Of a DNA stretch of 64,000 nucleotides, positions 28,269-35,740 are shown one piece after another. The DNA is from Erythrobacter sp. CCH5-A1 (GTDB lineage Bacteria; Pseudomonadota; Alphaproteobacteria; Sphingomonadales; Sphingomonadaceae), in the NCBI RefSeq assembly GCF_001557115.1, contig NZ_LSKQ01000231.1, positions 1 through 64,000 on the forward strand, in the 5' to 3' direction. The notes beneath the pieces are model-generated. The model worked only from the letters and a program-made list of their open reading frames with translations. It ran no database searches and was not told the origin of the DNA. The translations under genes were made by a program, and so were the position numbers. How positions within the stretch are numbered: the stretch's first letter is position 1; each line of letters starts with the position of its first letter.

Positions 28269-30107
28269 ATGTCAATGTTCTACCTTGGCATAGGCGTGGG
28301 CCGCGAGCCTAGCGCGCGCGGCATCGCCGAGGCTTTGCTGCCCCATGCCGAAGGACGCATCGAAACCCACACCGGCCACGGGTGCCATGCCGTCTCGGTC
28401 ACACCCACAGCTTGGGGGGCGGCACGCCGCGAAATGCAGGTATGCGAGGAGGATGGCCTGGTGGCCTGCGCCTGGGCCCGGATCGACAACGCCCGCGATC
28501 TTGCCCGCGCGCTCGGCGATGAATCATTCGCGCTCGCCGCAGAAGCGCCGCGCCTCATCATCGCCGCCTACAGGAAGTGGGGCGAGGAGGCGCCGCGCCA
28601 CCTCGAGGGCGATTTTGCCTTCGCCATCCATGATCCCGCGACCGGTACAATCTTCGCCGCGCGCGACGCCCTGGGGATCCGGCCGCTCTACTGGATAGAG
28701 GGCCAGTCGGGCGCGGCCGGGGCCTGCGCCACTTCGATCCCCGCCCTGCGACAGGCAGCGGGCCGATTGCACGGCATCGATCCGGACTGGGTCGCCCGGT
28801 TCATCGCCGGCGCATCGATGTCGTGCGAGGCGACCCCCTTTCCCGGAATCTCCAAGGTGCCGCGCGGGCACAGCCTGCGCCTCACTGCCGACGGCGCGCG
28901 CCTTTCGCGCTACCACGACCTCGCCGATGAGATCGGAGAGCCCACCGAGAGTGAGGCGGCTTTGCTCGAACGCTATCGCGATCTGCTCGACAAGGCGGTA
29001 TCGGCACGCATGGCAGGGCACGGCGGCCTCGGGATCGAGATCAGCGGCGGGCTCGATTCCTCGACTGTTCTTGCTCTGGCCCTGCGCCATCAGGAAAGCG
29101 CGGGACGGCGGATCCACGGCTTCGGCTGGACGCGGCACGATCTGGAGGGGCCAGCGGTGATCGGCGTCAGCCAGCGGCTGGGTCTTGCGCATAATCACCT
29201 GCTTGCGGCCGAGACGGACCCGATCCCGCGCGACCGCGTGTGGTCGATCCTCGGCCATCCGGCAGAGCATGGATCGGCCACCCACCACTGGCCGATCTAC
29301 ACATTGGCACAGCAGCTTGGCGTGACAGGCTTGCTTTCGGGCTTTGGCGGCGATGAAGGGGTCACCAATTACGCGCCCAATTTCCCCCGCGAGATGCTGG
29401 ACCGGCAGGCTTATCTCACGCTGTGGAAGGCGCTCGCCGCCAATCCCGTGCTGCGCACCGCGAAGTTCGTGCGCGCGGTGCTGCGGCGGGGCTCGGGCAG
29501 TTTCTATTCGCGCAGATTGAGCGAAGCCGCCCGCCAGCGCGTCGCGCTACTGCCCCTTACCCGTGACGCCATCGCGCGGCTTGCGATCGACGATCGGATC
29601 CAGAGCGACGCGCAATACGATGCGCCTTTTGCGACGGTGAAGGCCTTCAGCGCCCACATGCTGTCGCGCCCCTTCGTCTCGACGCGCACCGAAAGCTGTT
29701 CGCTGATCGCGGCGAACAACGGGGTCGAATATGCCTGGCCGCTGCTCGATCGGCGGCTGCTGGCCTGCTTTCTCAGGGCCCCGCCGACCAGCTTTTTCCG
29801 CGATGGCATGGGGCGCGCCCTCCACCGGCGCGCGGTGGCCGGCATCGTCCCGGACGAACGCCGCCTCGCCCCAAGCAAATATCTCGGCACCATTGTCGAG
29901 CCCCTGCATCGACCGGCGGTTGAGGCGCACAGCGAACGGGCAGGCAGTTTGCCGGACTGGACCGGCCTCGAGCCGATGGTGCAGGACCTTGTCGACCGCG
30001 AGAAGATGGACAACCTCGTCCGGAACGTCTCGGCGCCTGGCGCTGGGACGCGCCAATCGTTGCGTGCGCTGGGGGAAGTGAACCAATGGCTGGCAAGCAA
30101 ACCATGA
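28269..30107 (+). CDS. Lasso peptide cyclase (asparagine synthetase-like, C protein)
   Basis: This 612-aa protein has an N-terminal glutamine-amidotransferase-like domain followed by an asparagine synthetase domain. The ATP-pyrophosphatase loop is SGGLDSS at residues 259-265. The N-terminus is MSMFYLGIGV and lacks the Cys needed for glutamine hydrolysis. This is typical of lasso cyclases, which adenylate a core Asp/Glu side chain and join it to the core N-terminus. True AsnB is unlikely given the PqqD, B2 and precursor genes nearby. It is the first gene of a six-gene plus-strand operon, with the kinase 13 bases downstream. No clear ribosome-binding site precedes the ATG at 28269, and the ATG at 28275 is an alternative. 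Confidence 0.9.
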   Translation: MSMFYLGIGVGREPSARGIAEALLPHAEGRIETHTGHGCHAVSVTPTAWGAARREMQVCEEDGLVACAWARIDNARDLARALGDESFALAAEAPRLIIAAYRKWGEEAPRHLEGDFAFAIHDPATGTIFAARDALGIRPLYWIEGQSGAAGACATSIPALRQAAGRLHGIDPDWVARFIAGASMSCEATPFPGISKVPRGHSLRLTADGARLSRYHDLADEIGEPTESEAALLERYRDLLDKAVSARMAGHGGLGIEISGGLDSSTVLALALRHQESAGRRIHGFGWTRHDLEGPAVIGVSQRLGLAHNHLLAAETDPIPRDRVWSILGHPAEHGSATHHWPIYTLAQQLGVTGLLSGFGGDEGVTNYAPNFPREMLDRQAYLTLWKALAANPVLRTAKFVRAVLRRGSGSFYSRRLSEAARQRVALLPLTRDAIARLAIDDRIQSDAQYDAPFATVKAFSAHMLSRPFVSTRTESCSLIAANNGVEYAWPLLDRRLLACFLRAPPTSFFRDGMGRALHRRAVAGIVPDERRLAPSKYLGTIVEPLHRPAVEAHSERAGSLPDWTGLEPMVQDLVDREKMDNLVRNVSAPGAGTRQSLRALGEVNQWLASKP

Positions 30108-30120
30108 AGGGCGTCCCGCA

Positions 30121-31086
30121 ATGACAAGCGTCACGACAGACGAACGCACCACGCCGGCTTCGACCGGCTACACCTACAGGGCCTGCGGCCTTGCCATCCG
30201 CAGCGACATTGCCCTGCCCGGCCTTCGTCCCGCCGCGCCCGGCACCGATGACGCGCCCGTCAGCATCACGCGCGGCGCAGTTTCCGCCAACCTCGACGCG
30301 CCGATCCTCAAGGCCGGCCCGAACTGGCAGCGCGGTGCAGATGCCTTCCTGCTCACGATCCCGGGGCTTGCCCGGTTCCTGATCAACGGCCGCGATGCGA
30401 TCACCTACCAACCGGACGAGGGCATCGCGGCGGACGACCTGACCGCCTTTCTCACCGGCAGCGTGCTTGGGATCCTGTTGCACCTACGGCAATCGGTCGT
30501 GCTCCATGCCAGCGCCGTGCTGGTCGGCGAACAGGCGGTGCTGTTCTGCGGCGCGTCGGGTGCCGGCAAGTCGACCCTGAGCGCCGCGCTCGGCAAGCGC
30601 GGTTACCCGATGCTGAGCGATGACCTGTGCGTGCTCGCGCCGCGTCCCGACGGACGCCTGTGGGTCGAAAGCGATGGCCGCCAGCACAAGCTGTGGGAAC
30701 GTTCGGTGCGCAGCCTCGATCTCGAGGAGCGTAAGGGTGCCGGCGTGCGCCACCAGATCAACAAGTTCTACGTCAGCCCGCAGGCCATCCACGCGGACGC
30801 GGCGCCGGTCGCCCGGCTTTACCAGCTGGTCGAGCAGCGCAACGGCCAGGCGCCGGGGATCGAGCCGCTGGCGCTCGCCGATGCGGCGATCACGGTGCGG
30901 CAGAACGCCTTCCGGCCGCGCATGATGTGGCAGCTCGAACAGAAGACCGATTACTTCCGCGTGGCGGCGCAGCTTTACGCGCAGGCGCGCATTGCCCGCT
31001 TTCGCCGGCCGTTCGATTTCGCCAGCCTCGACCACGGCCTCGACCTGCTCGAGAGCGACTGGGCGGTCGGGGAAGGCGACACCTGA
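30121..31086 (+). CDS. HPr kinase-like peptide kinase (lasso peptide tailoring)
   Basis: This 321-aa protein has the P-loop GASGAGKST at residues 144-152 within a segment typical of the HPr kinase/phosphorylase C-terminal domain. It lacks the full HPr-K N-terminal domain. In the paeninodin lasso system a homologous kinase phosphorylates the C-terminal Ser of the precursor. Every intact precursor at this locus ends in Ser, which fits that role. The gene lies between the cyclase (13-base gap) and the sulfotransferase (stop and start share one base, TGATG). The specific substrate is inferred, not shown. A general HPr sensor role is unlikely in this context. Confidence 0.85.
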   Translation: MTSVTTDERTTPASTGYTYRACGLAIRSDIALPGLRPAAPGTDDAPVSITRGAVSANLDAPILKAGPNWQRGADAFLLTIPGLARFLINGRDAITYQPDEGIAADDLTAFLTGSVLGILLHLRQSVVLHASAVLVGEQAVLFCGASGAGKSTLSAALGKRGYPMLSDDLCVLAPRPDGRLWVESDGRQHKLWERSVRSLDLEERKGAGVRHQINKFYVSPQAIHADAAPVARLYQLVEQRNGQAPGIEPLALADAAITVRQNAFRPRMMWQLEQKTDYFRVAAQLYAQARIARFRRPFDFASLDHGLDLLESDWAVGEGDT

Positions 31087-32015
31087 TGCCGCGCCCCTTC
31101 TGGCTCGCCTCCTATCCCAAATCGGGCAACACCTGGTTTCGCCTGGTGGTGGCCAACCTCCACGGCCCGCAGGACACCCCGGCAGACATCAACAACCTGC
31201 CCGAACGCGGCGGGATCGCCAGCGCCCGGCAGCCGTTCGACAACATCCTGCTGGTGGAATCCGGCCTGCTGACCCATGACGAGGTCGATCGCATGCGCCC
31301 GATGCTGCACCGTTTCATGGCGCAGGAGGACGACAGCGACTTCGCCGACCCGCTGCAGGCCCGCGAAGAGGAGGACCGCCTCGACGCGAAGGTCGGGCTG
31401 GTCAAGGTCCATGACAGCTACACCCTGACCGACAGGGGGGAGCCGGTGATGGGCGGGGCCGCGGCGGCAGGCGGCGCGATCGTGATCGTGCGCGATCCGC
31501 GCGATGTCGCCCCCTCGCTCGCCAACCATTCGGCACGCGACATCGACCGGGCGATTGCCGACATGGCAAACCCCGGCTTCGCCTTCTGCGCGGGCCCCAA
31601 TGCCCAGCCCAACCAGCTGCGCCAGCAGCTCCAGAGCTGGAGCGCCTGGCACGCCAGCTGGCTCGATCAGAGGGATATTCCGGTGCATCTCGTCCGTTAC
31701 GAGGACATGCAGGCCGATCCCGTGGCGACGATCGGCGCTGCGCTCGCCTTCGCGGGACGGCCTGCGTCGCGCGAGGCGCTCGAACGGGCGGTCGATCTGG
31801 CGCGGTTCGACCGTCTGCAGGCGATGGAAGCCGAAGCGGGGTTTCGCGAGGCCCCGCCGGGCCGCACCTTCTTCCGCCAGGGCAAGGCCGGGGGCTGGCA
31901 GAGCGAGCTCAGCGCAGATCAGGTCGCGCGCATCGAAAGCGACCACGCAGACATGATGGCACGGCTTGGCTATGCTGCGGCATCGCTACAGCCGGTCGCG
32001 GCCAGCAACGGATAG
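31086..32015 (+). CDS. PAPS-dependent sulfotransferase in the lasso operon
   Basis: This 309-aa cytoplasmic sulfotransferase has both PAPS-binding motifs: the 5'-phosphosulfate loop YPKSGNTWF at residues 10-18, and the 3'-phosphate motif IVIVRDPRDVAPSLANHS at about 132-149. The conserved C-terminal RYEDM block and the FFRQGKAGGW segment of the sulfotransferase_1 family are also visible. Translational coupling to the kinase and the PqqD gene 10 bases downstream tie it to peptide maturation. The acceptor could be Tyr or Ser/Thr of the lasso product. Four precursors carry a Tyr a few residues before the C-terminus (three of them D/E-Y-G-P-S), but two have no core Tyr at all, so the acceptor is unresolved. 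Confidence 0.88.
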   Translation: MPRPFWLASYPKSGNTWFRLVVANLHGPQDTPADINNLPERGGIASARQPFDNILLVESGLLTHDEVDRMRPMLHRFMAQEDDSDFADPLQAREEEDRLDAKVGLVKVHDSYTLTDRGEPVMGGAAAAGGAIVIVRDPRDVAPSLANHSARDIDRAIADMANPGFAFCAGPNAQPNQLRQQLQSWSAWHASWLDQRDIPVHLVRYEDMQADPVATIGAALAFAGRPASREALERAVDLARFDRLQAMEAEAGFREAPPGRTFFRQGKAGGWQSELSADQVARIESDHADMMARLGYAAASLQPVAASNG

Positions 32016-32025
32016 AGGAGGACGC

Positions 32026-32292
32026 GTGAAGTACCGGAAAAGCGAAAACTGGCTCGATGCCGCCGTGCAGGACGAAATGCTGCTGATGTGCTCGGAGACC
32101 GGCGCGTTCCGGTCGCTCAACGAGACGGGGGCGTTTCTGTGGCAGCAGCTCGATCATCCCCGCGCCGCGCCCGACCTTGCCGCCAGTCTCGCGGCCGAGT
32201 TCGCCGTCACCGAGGCGCAGGCGCTTGGAGACACCGAGGCCTGGCTGGCGGACATGGCGCAAGAAGGCATCATTTGTGCCGTGGACGGCTGA
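32026..32292 (+). CDS. Lasso leader-binding protein B1 (PqqD family)
   Basis: This 88-aa protein matches the PqqD-like RiPP recognition element. It has an N-terminal beta-strand region (WLDAAVQDEMLLMCSETGAFRSLNETGAFLW) followed by helices (LAASLAAEFAVTEAQALGDTEAWLADM). In lasso pathways B1 binds the YxxPxL part of the leader and delivers it to B2. The start is GTG at 32026 behind a strong GAGGAGG sequence. It is separated from B2 by a single base. Confidence 0.88.
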   Translation: MKYRKSENWLDAAVQDEMLLMCSETGAFRSLNETGAFLWQQLDHPRAAPDLAASLAAEFAVTEAQALGDTEAWLADMAQEGIICAVDG

Positions 32293-32293
32293 C

Positions 32294-32779
32294 ATGCCGC
32301 CGCGCCCGGCCCTGGACCGCAGCGGGTCTTGGCGGCGCCGGATCGCCTGGTGGATGCTGGTCGCCGAAGCGCTGATCCGGCTGACCGGGTTGAAACTGTT
32401 CCTGCTGGCCTATGGCGCCGAGCGCCAGCCGCGGCTCTACGGGCGGGCCAACCGGCCGGAGGTGGGGGCTGCCGCCAACGCCGCCTTTGATCTTGGCCCG
32501 GAGCAGGAGCGCATGGCGCGGCGGATCGGCAAGGCGATCGTGCGCGCGGAGGCGCTGTTGCCGTTCGACGTGGTGTGCCTGCCGCAGGCGCTGGTCGGGC
32601 GGCGGATGCTGCGCAACCGCGGCCTGCCCAGCGTGATGTTCTTCGGGGTCGAGCAAGGCAAGCCGATGAGCGCGGTGGGGACCCACGCCTGGCTCGTCGC
32701 GGGCGAGGCCAGAGTGACGGGCTTCCCGCAGGCGTCGCGCTATAACGTTTTCGCGTCCTACCTCGATCCGCGCGGCTGA
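32294..32779 (+). CDS. Lasso leader peptidase B2 (transglutaminase-like)
   Basis: This 161-aa protein corresponds to the stand-alone B2 cysteine protease that cuts the leader. A hydrophobic N-terminal helix region precedes the catalytic Cys in LLPFDVVCLPQALVGRRML. The catalytic His lies in THAWLVAGEARVTGF. An acidic third member of the triad is not obvious right after the His, where HAWVExDG is more usual, so catalysis may use a different acidic residue. The ATG at 32294 begins one base after the B1 stop. The frame continues upstream inside B1 but is not used. Confidence 0.85.
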   Translation: MPPRPALDRSGSWRRRIAWWMLVAEALIRLTGLKLFLLAYGAERQPRLYGRANRPEVGAAANAAFDLGPEQERMARRIGKAIVRAEALLPFDVVCLPQALVGRRMLRNRGLPSVMFFGVEQGKPMSAVGTHAWLVAGEARVTGFPQASRYNVFASYLDPRG

Positions 32780-32787
32780 GTCCCTTG

Positions 32788-33861
32788 ATGCGAGCCGTCC
32801 GCGCGCGCGTCCTGTTCAGCCTGCTGCTCCGAATGGCTGTGCGCCCTGCCCTGCGCGCTTGCCTGCGAGGGCATCCGGTGCGCGGCGGGCGGCTGTTGGT
32901 CGCCCATGCCTCCGCCTTGCTGCGCGACCGCCTGTGGCCTCATGAAGCGCGGCTGCTGAAAGCCGATCTGCCCCGCGTGCGGGCCGAGCGATCCCGGCTC
33001 TATCTCCAGTTCGAGCACCAATGCGCCCTTGCGCCTTATGCGCAAGCGCTGGCCCGGGCGGGACTGGCCGACAAGGCCGCCTTCGCCGTGTTCTGCCGCG
33101 ACGCGGGCCTCGCCGCCATTCCGACCGTCAGAGTGAGCGCGGCGGATGCTGCCGAATGGGAGCGCGCCTTTGCGGCGAGCGCGGGTGACTGCGCCTTCGT
33201 CAAGCCCGCCACCGGCAGCGGCGGCAAGGGCAGCGCGCTGTTGGAGCGCACCGGGGCGCAGGCCTGGCGGCTGACCGATGCTGCGGGGGTCCACGAAGGG
33301 AAGCTTGCCGCCGTCATTCGCGGTCATCGCAAGGCGGGCGCGTTGGTGATGCAACCGCTGCTCGCGAACCACCCGGAGCTTGCCGCATGGGCAGGCGCGA
33401 CGCTGGCGACCTTCCGCACCATCACGGCGCGAGGGCAAGATGGCGCGGTGCAGGTGCTGTCGATGCTGGCGGAAATTCCCTGCGGGGAGGAGCGGCCGCT
33501 CCCCAAGGGCTGGTGCATCATCGCCGTCGATCCGCGGACCGGCCAGCTGGCCCCGCTCGATGATGCCGCGCTGTCCGCCCTGCCCCCGGCGCCCCGGGAC
33601 CGTGCGGCGGGGCTTGCCGGACGGGTAGTGCCGCAGGCCGCCGCGCTGGCCGAACTGGCCTGCGAGGCGCACCGCCGGATCATCGCCGCTGCGCCCGAGC
33701 CGCTACCGCCGATGATCGGCTGGGACGTGGCTCTGGCCGAGGAAGGGCCGGTGCTGGTGGAGCCCAACTGGAACTGGTCGGTGGCGGCGCATTACCGCAA
33801 TCTTGCCGGGCTCGACCTCAGCCTCAGTCCGCGCTTTGCCGCCGCAGCCGCGCGCCGCTGA
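32788..33861 (+). CDS. ATP-grasp enzyme (sugar-transfer-associated type) in the lasso operon
   Basis: This 357-aa protein has ATP-grasp features: the nucleotide-binding loop FVKPATGSGGKG at about residues 137-148, and a C-terminal metal-binding E-x-N in LVEPNWNWS. The overall pattern resembles the sugar-transfer-associated ATP-grasp family (PF14397). The N-terminus is basic and hydrophobic. ATP-grasp enzymes activate a carboxylate and join it to an amine, thiol or similar group. Here the peptide C-terminus or an acidic side chain could be the substrate, which is inference. It follows B2 by eight bases. A TTG three bases before the ATG is a possible alternative start. The gene converges on the precursor array, and its last 100 or so bases are duplicated at 34139-34268. 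Confidence 0.8.
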   Translation: MRAVRARVLFSLLLRMAVRPALRACLRGHPVRGGRLLVAHASALLRDRLWPHEARLLKADLPRVRAERSRLYLQFEHQCALAPYAQALARAGLADKAAFAVFCRDAGLAAIPTVRVSAADAAEWERAFAASAGDCAFVKPATGSGGKGSALLERTGAQAWRLTDAAGVHEGKLAAVIRGHRKAGALVMQPLLANHPELAAWAGATLATFRTITARGQDGAVQVLSMLAEIPCGEERPLPKGWCIIAVDPRTGQLAPLDDAALSALPPAPRDRAAGLAGRVVPQAAALAELACEAHRRIIAAAPEPLPPMIGWDVALAEEGPVLVEPNWNWSVAAHYRNLAGLDLSLSPRFAAAAARR

Positions 33862-33888
33862 TCGCAGCGGGCGCAAGGTGCGCAGCGA

Positions 33889-34020
33889 TCAGGACGGCCC
33901 GAAGCTCGACGTCGAGTCCTCGAAGATGGAGATCGCCTTCTTCCCCTCTGGCGAAAGCCCCTCGGCGTCGGGGCGGATCAGCCGGGGCGCGGTGTAGGGG
34001 CGCTTTGACATTTCATGCAT
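33889..34020 (-). CDS. Lasso precursor peptide 1 (43 aa)
   Basis: The leader is MHEMSKRP then YTAPRLIRPDAEGLSPE, with Y1, P4 and L6 of the lasso motif in register. The inferred core starts at the next residue. It has ring GKKAISIFE (Gly1 to Glu9) and tail DSTSSFGPS, 18 residues in all. The usual Thr at -2 is Pro. The start at 34020 is preceded by GGAG at nine bases. It lies 28 bases beyond the ATP-grasp stop on the opposite strand, so the two transcripts converge. It has no core Tyr but several Ser/Thr. Confidence 0.85.
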   Translation of the reverse strand: MHEMSKRPYTAPRLIRPDAEGLSPEGKKAISIFEDSTSSFGPS

Positions 34021-34120
34021 ATGGGCTTGCTCCGTGTTCATGGCCCGCGAAAGTCTGGCGGAAGCTCAACGCGTGCGAACGTAGCTTTGCCATCGCAACT
34101 GCGCCAGCCGGCAGCGGGGA

Positions 34121-34268
34121 TCAGGAGGGGCGCGGCATGGGGCCGGTGCTGGTGGAGCCGAACTGGAACTGGTCGGTGGCGGCGCATTACCGCAATCTTG
34201 CGGGGCTTGATATCATCCTGCGCGCCCGCTTCACTGCCGCAGCGGCGCTGCGGCGATGGCAGCGTTAG
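34121..34268 (+). pseudogene. Duplicated 3' fragment of the ATP-grasp gene with a precursor-tail scar
   Basis: From 34139 to 34268 the plus strand repeats the last part of the ATP-grasp gene nearly base for base. It encodes GPVLVEPNWNWS and AAHYRNLAGLD, then diverges and stops. There is no upstream enzyme sequence, so it is not functional. On the minus strand at 34121-34138 the tail of another precursor (codons for Arg-Pro-Ser and stop) abuts the fragment. About 40 bases of its 3' flank match the flank of precursor 4. This marks an unequal recombination that duplicated a unit of ATP-grasp tail plus precursor. Confidence 0.8.
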
Positions 34269-34283
34269 CGTGTTGCGCAACGG

Positions 34284-34433
34284 TCAGGACGGCCCGTAAT
34301 CAACACCAACGCTTGTCGTCTCTCTGGAATTATTACTCTTTCCCTCGGGCGAAAGCCGTTCGGCCTCCGGGCGGATCAGCCGGGGTGCAGTGTAGGGGCG
34401 GGTCGCCCGCTCGGGTATCTGAACCTTGGTCAT
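34284..34433 (-). CDS. Lasso precursor peptide 2 (49 aa)
   Basis: The leader is MTKVQIPERATRP then YTAPRLIRPEAERLSPE. The inferred ring is GKSNNSRE, closing at Glu8 rather than Glu9 as in the other copies. The tail is TTSVGVDYGPS, giving a 19-residue core. A strong GGAGGT ribosome-binding site lies seven bases before the ATG. Together with the ATP-grasp fragment to its left it forms the second copy of the duplicated unit that includes precursor 1. The Asp-Tyr before GPS is a candidate sulfation site, and the final Ser a candidate phosphorylation site. Confidence 0.85.
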   Translation of the reverse strand: MTKVQIPERATRPYTAPRLIRPEAERLSPEGKSNNSRETTSVGVDYGPS

Positions 34434-34518
34434 TTACGTCACCTCCGGTTGATGGACGAGCCTGCACGAATGGGACGACAGCACCGGAACGAGGCCCGGT
34501 CGATGGGAAGTAGCAAGA

Positions 34519-34662
34519 TCAGGACGGGCCGGTGGTTGGATAAGGCGAAGCCGAATAGAATTCGGTGGCAGCGACATTTTTCTTGCCCTCAGGACACAAT
34601 CTTTCCGCTCCAGGGCGGATCAGCCGGGGAGTGGTGTAAGAGCGCTTTGCCGCTTCAGTCAT
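34519..34662 (-). CDS. Lasso precursor peptide 3 (47 aa)
   Basis: The leader is MTEAAKRS then YTTPRLIRPGAERLCPE, the only copy that keeps Gly at the G10 position of the lasso leader motif. Its Ser is replaced by Cys before Pro-Glu. The inferred ring is GKKNVAATE (Gly1-Glu9) and the tail FYSASPYPTTGPS, a 22-residue core. The ATG at 34662 is chosen to match the other copies. An in-frame ATG further upstream adds an unconserved extension. A GGGGG stretch precedes the start. Confidence 0.83.
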   Translation of the reverse strand: MTEAAKRSYTTPRLIRPGAERLCPEGKKNVAATEFYSASPYPTTGPS

Positions 34663-34760
34663 ATGGTTGCCCCCATAGTCATCGTCTGCACGTGCCGTGC
34701 GACAGTTCACTGTGCCTCGGCTATCATCGCCATCGCAAATGCGCCAGCCGATAACGAGGA

Positions 34761-34910
34761 TCAGGAGGGGCCATATTCCTGGGTATAGATTGCCTCAGCG
34801 GGATACATCCCTGCTTTTCCTTCCGGTGAGAGCCTTTCGGCTTGGGGGCGGATCAGGCGGGGCGGGGTATAGTGGCGGGCCGACAGTTCGGGCAACGGGG
34901 CTTGCGTCAT
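34761..34910 (-). CDS. Lasso precursor peptide 4 (49 aa)
   Basis: The leader is MTQAPLPELSARH then YTPPRLIRPQAERLSPE. The inferred ring is GKAGMYPAE (Gly1-Glu9) and the tail AIYTQEYGPS, a 19-residue core with Tyr in ring and tail. The ATG at 34910 matches the other copies; an ATG six bases upstream is possible. Its 5' flank shares blocks (GGCAC, GTCATGC, GGCTATGT) with that of precursor 5, so the promoter or leader region was duplicated with the gene. Confidence 0.84.
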   Translation of the reverse strand: MTQAPLPELSARHYTPPRLIRPQAERLSPEGKAGMYPAEAIYTQEYGPS

Positions 34911-35067
34911 GTCCATCCGACTCAGGCTATGGCGGGTCAGGCATACATAGCCACAACGGGCGCATGACTCCACGTGCCGAGACGACGCGGAATGCCGGCC
35001 CGCACTTTCGCCGCGAAGACGGAGCACCGGGGAAGGGGTCAGATCCAGATGCGGATCGACAATCCCA

Positions 35068-35226
35068 TCAGGATGGTGCGGTGGAATAGTCAGGGGGCGA
35101 CCCGGGGTGCTCGCTATAGGCGCGAACCAGCTTGCCTTCGGGACACAATCCCTGCGCAGCGGGGCGGATCAGGCGGGGCACGGTGTAGGGGCGCTTCGGT
35201 GCCTCAGGCAATCGGGCTGTCGTCAT
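35068..35226 (-). CDS. Lasso precursor peptide 5 (52 aa)
   Basis: The leader is MTTARLPEAPKRP then YTVPRLIRPAAQGLCPE. The inferred ring is GKLVRAYSE (Gly1-Glu9) and the tail HPGSPPDYSTAPS, giving a 22-residue core. It ends Ala-Pro-Ser, the only intact copy without Gly-Pro-Ser. A GGAAGAG sequence precedes the ATG. The leader segment AAQGL is shared with the decayed copy at 35741-35860, which suggests those two are the closest relatives. Confidence 0.84.
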   Translation of the reverse strand: MTTARLPEAPKRPYTVPRLIRPAAQGLCPEGKLVRAYSEHPGSPPDYSTAPS

Positions 35227-35410
35227 ATCCGCTCTTCCGTTGGCGCCAATCATCACGATCGGGCGTACATGATAGACATAGCCGAAGCGGAGGCATGACG
35301 CAAAGTGCCGAGCCGGGGCCCGTTCAAAGCCGGAGTGCTTGCGGGCGCTTTTCTCGTGCAGGCGGGCCGCCGGACATCGGGTCAGAACCCGGTGCCGCGC
35401 ATCAGCCCGA

Positions 35411-35554
35411 TCAGGATGGCCCGACGAGGCTACCGCTCTCAACAGCCGAGATAGCCGACTTCCCTTGTGGCGACAGTTCTTCCGCGTCAGGGCGGATCAG
35501 CCTGGGCGGCGTGTAGGGGCGACCCGAAAGTGCAGGCAACCGGGATTTCGTCAT
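35411..35554 (-). CDS. Lasso precursor peptide 6 (47 aa)
   Basis: The leader is MTKSRLPALSGRP then YTPPRLIRPDAEELSPQ. The inferred ring is GKSAISAVE (Gly1-Glu9) and the tail SGSLVGPS, a 17-residue core with no aromatic residue. This copy argues against Tyr as the universal sulfation target. The ATG at 35554 lies eight bases after GGAGAA. The residue before the core is Gln instead of Glu, and Pro remains at -2. Confidence 0.85.
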   Translation of the reverse strand: MTKSRLPALSGRPYTPPRLIRPDAEELSPQGKSAISAVESGSLVGPS

Positions 35555-35740
35555 TGCTCGTTCTCCACCAGACGCCGATCACCCCCTTGCGACGCGCTTG
35601 GGTGATCCGAGCCTGATCGCTGCATCATTCCTGACGCCCGAACAAGGCGCATTCAAAACCAGAATGGACCAAAGCGGAGCGCATAAGCCGCCGGAAGCCT
35701 TGGAGATTCTGTCAGAGCCCGGCGTTGTGTTCCGGCACCA

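Noticed and set aside
28269-30107. A genuine glutamine-dependent asparagine synthetase
   Set aside because: The N-terminal catalytic Cys is missing, and the gene is in an operon with PqqD, B2 and lasso precursors.
34519-35226. Cys residues in precursors 3 and 5 as signs of a thioether or bacteriocin class
   Set aside because: The Cys lies in the leader (LCPE) where other copies have Ser, and the cores contain no Cys. The enzymes are those of lasso synthesis.
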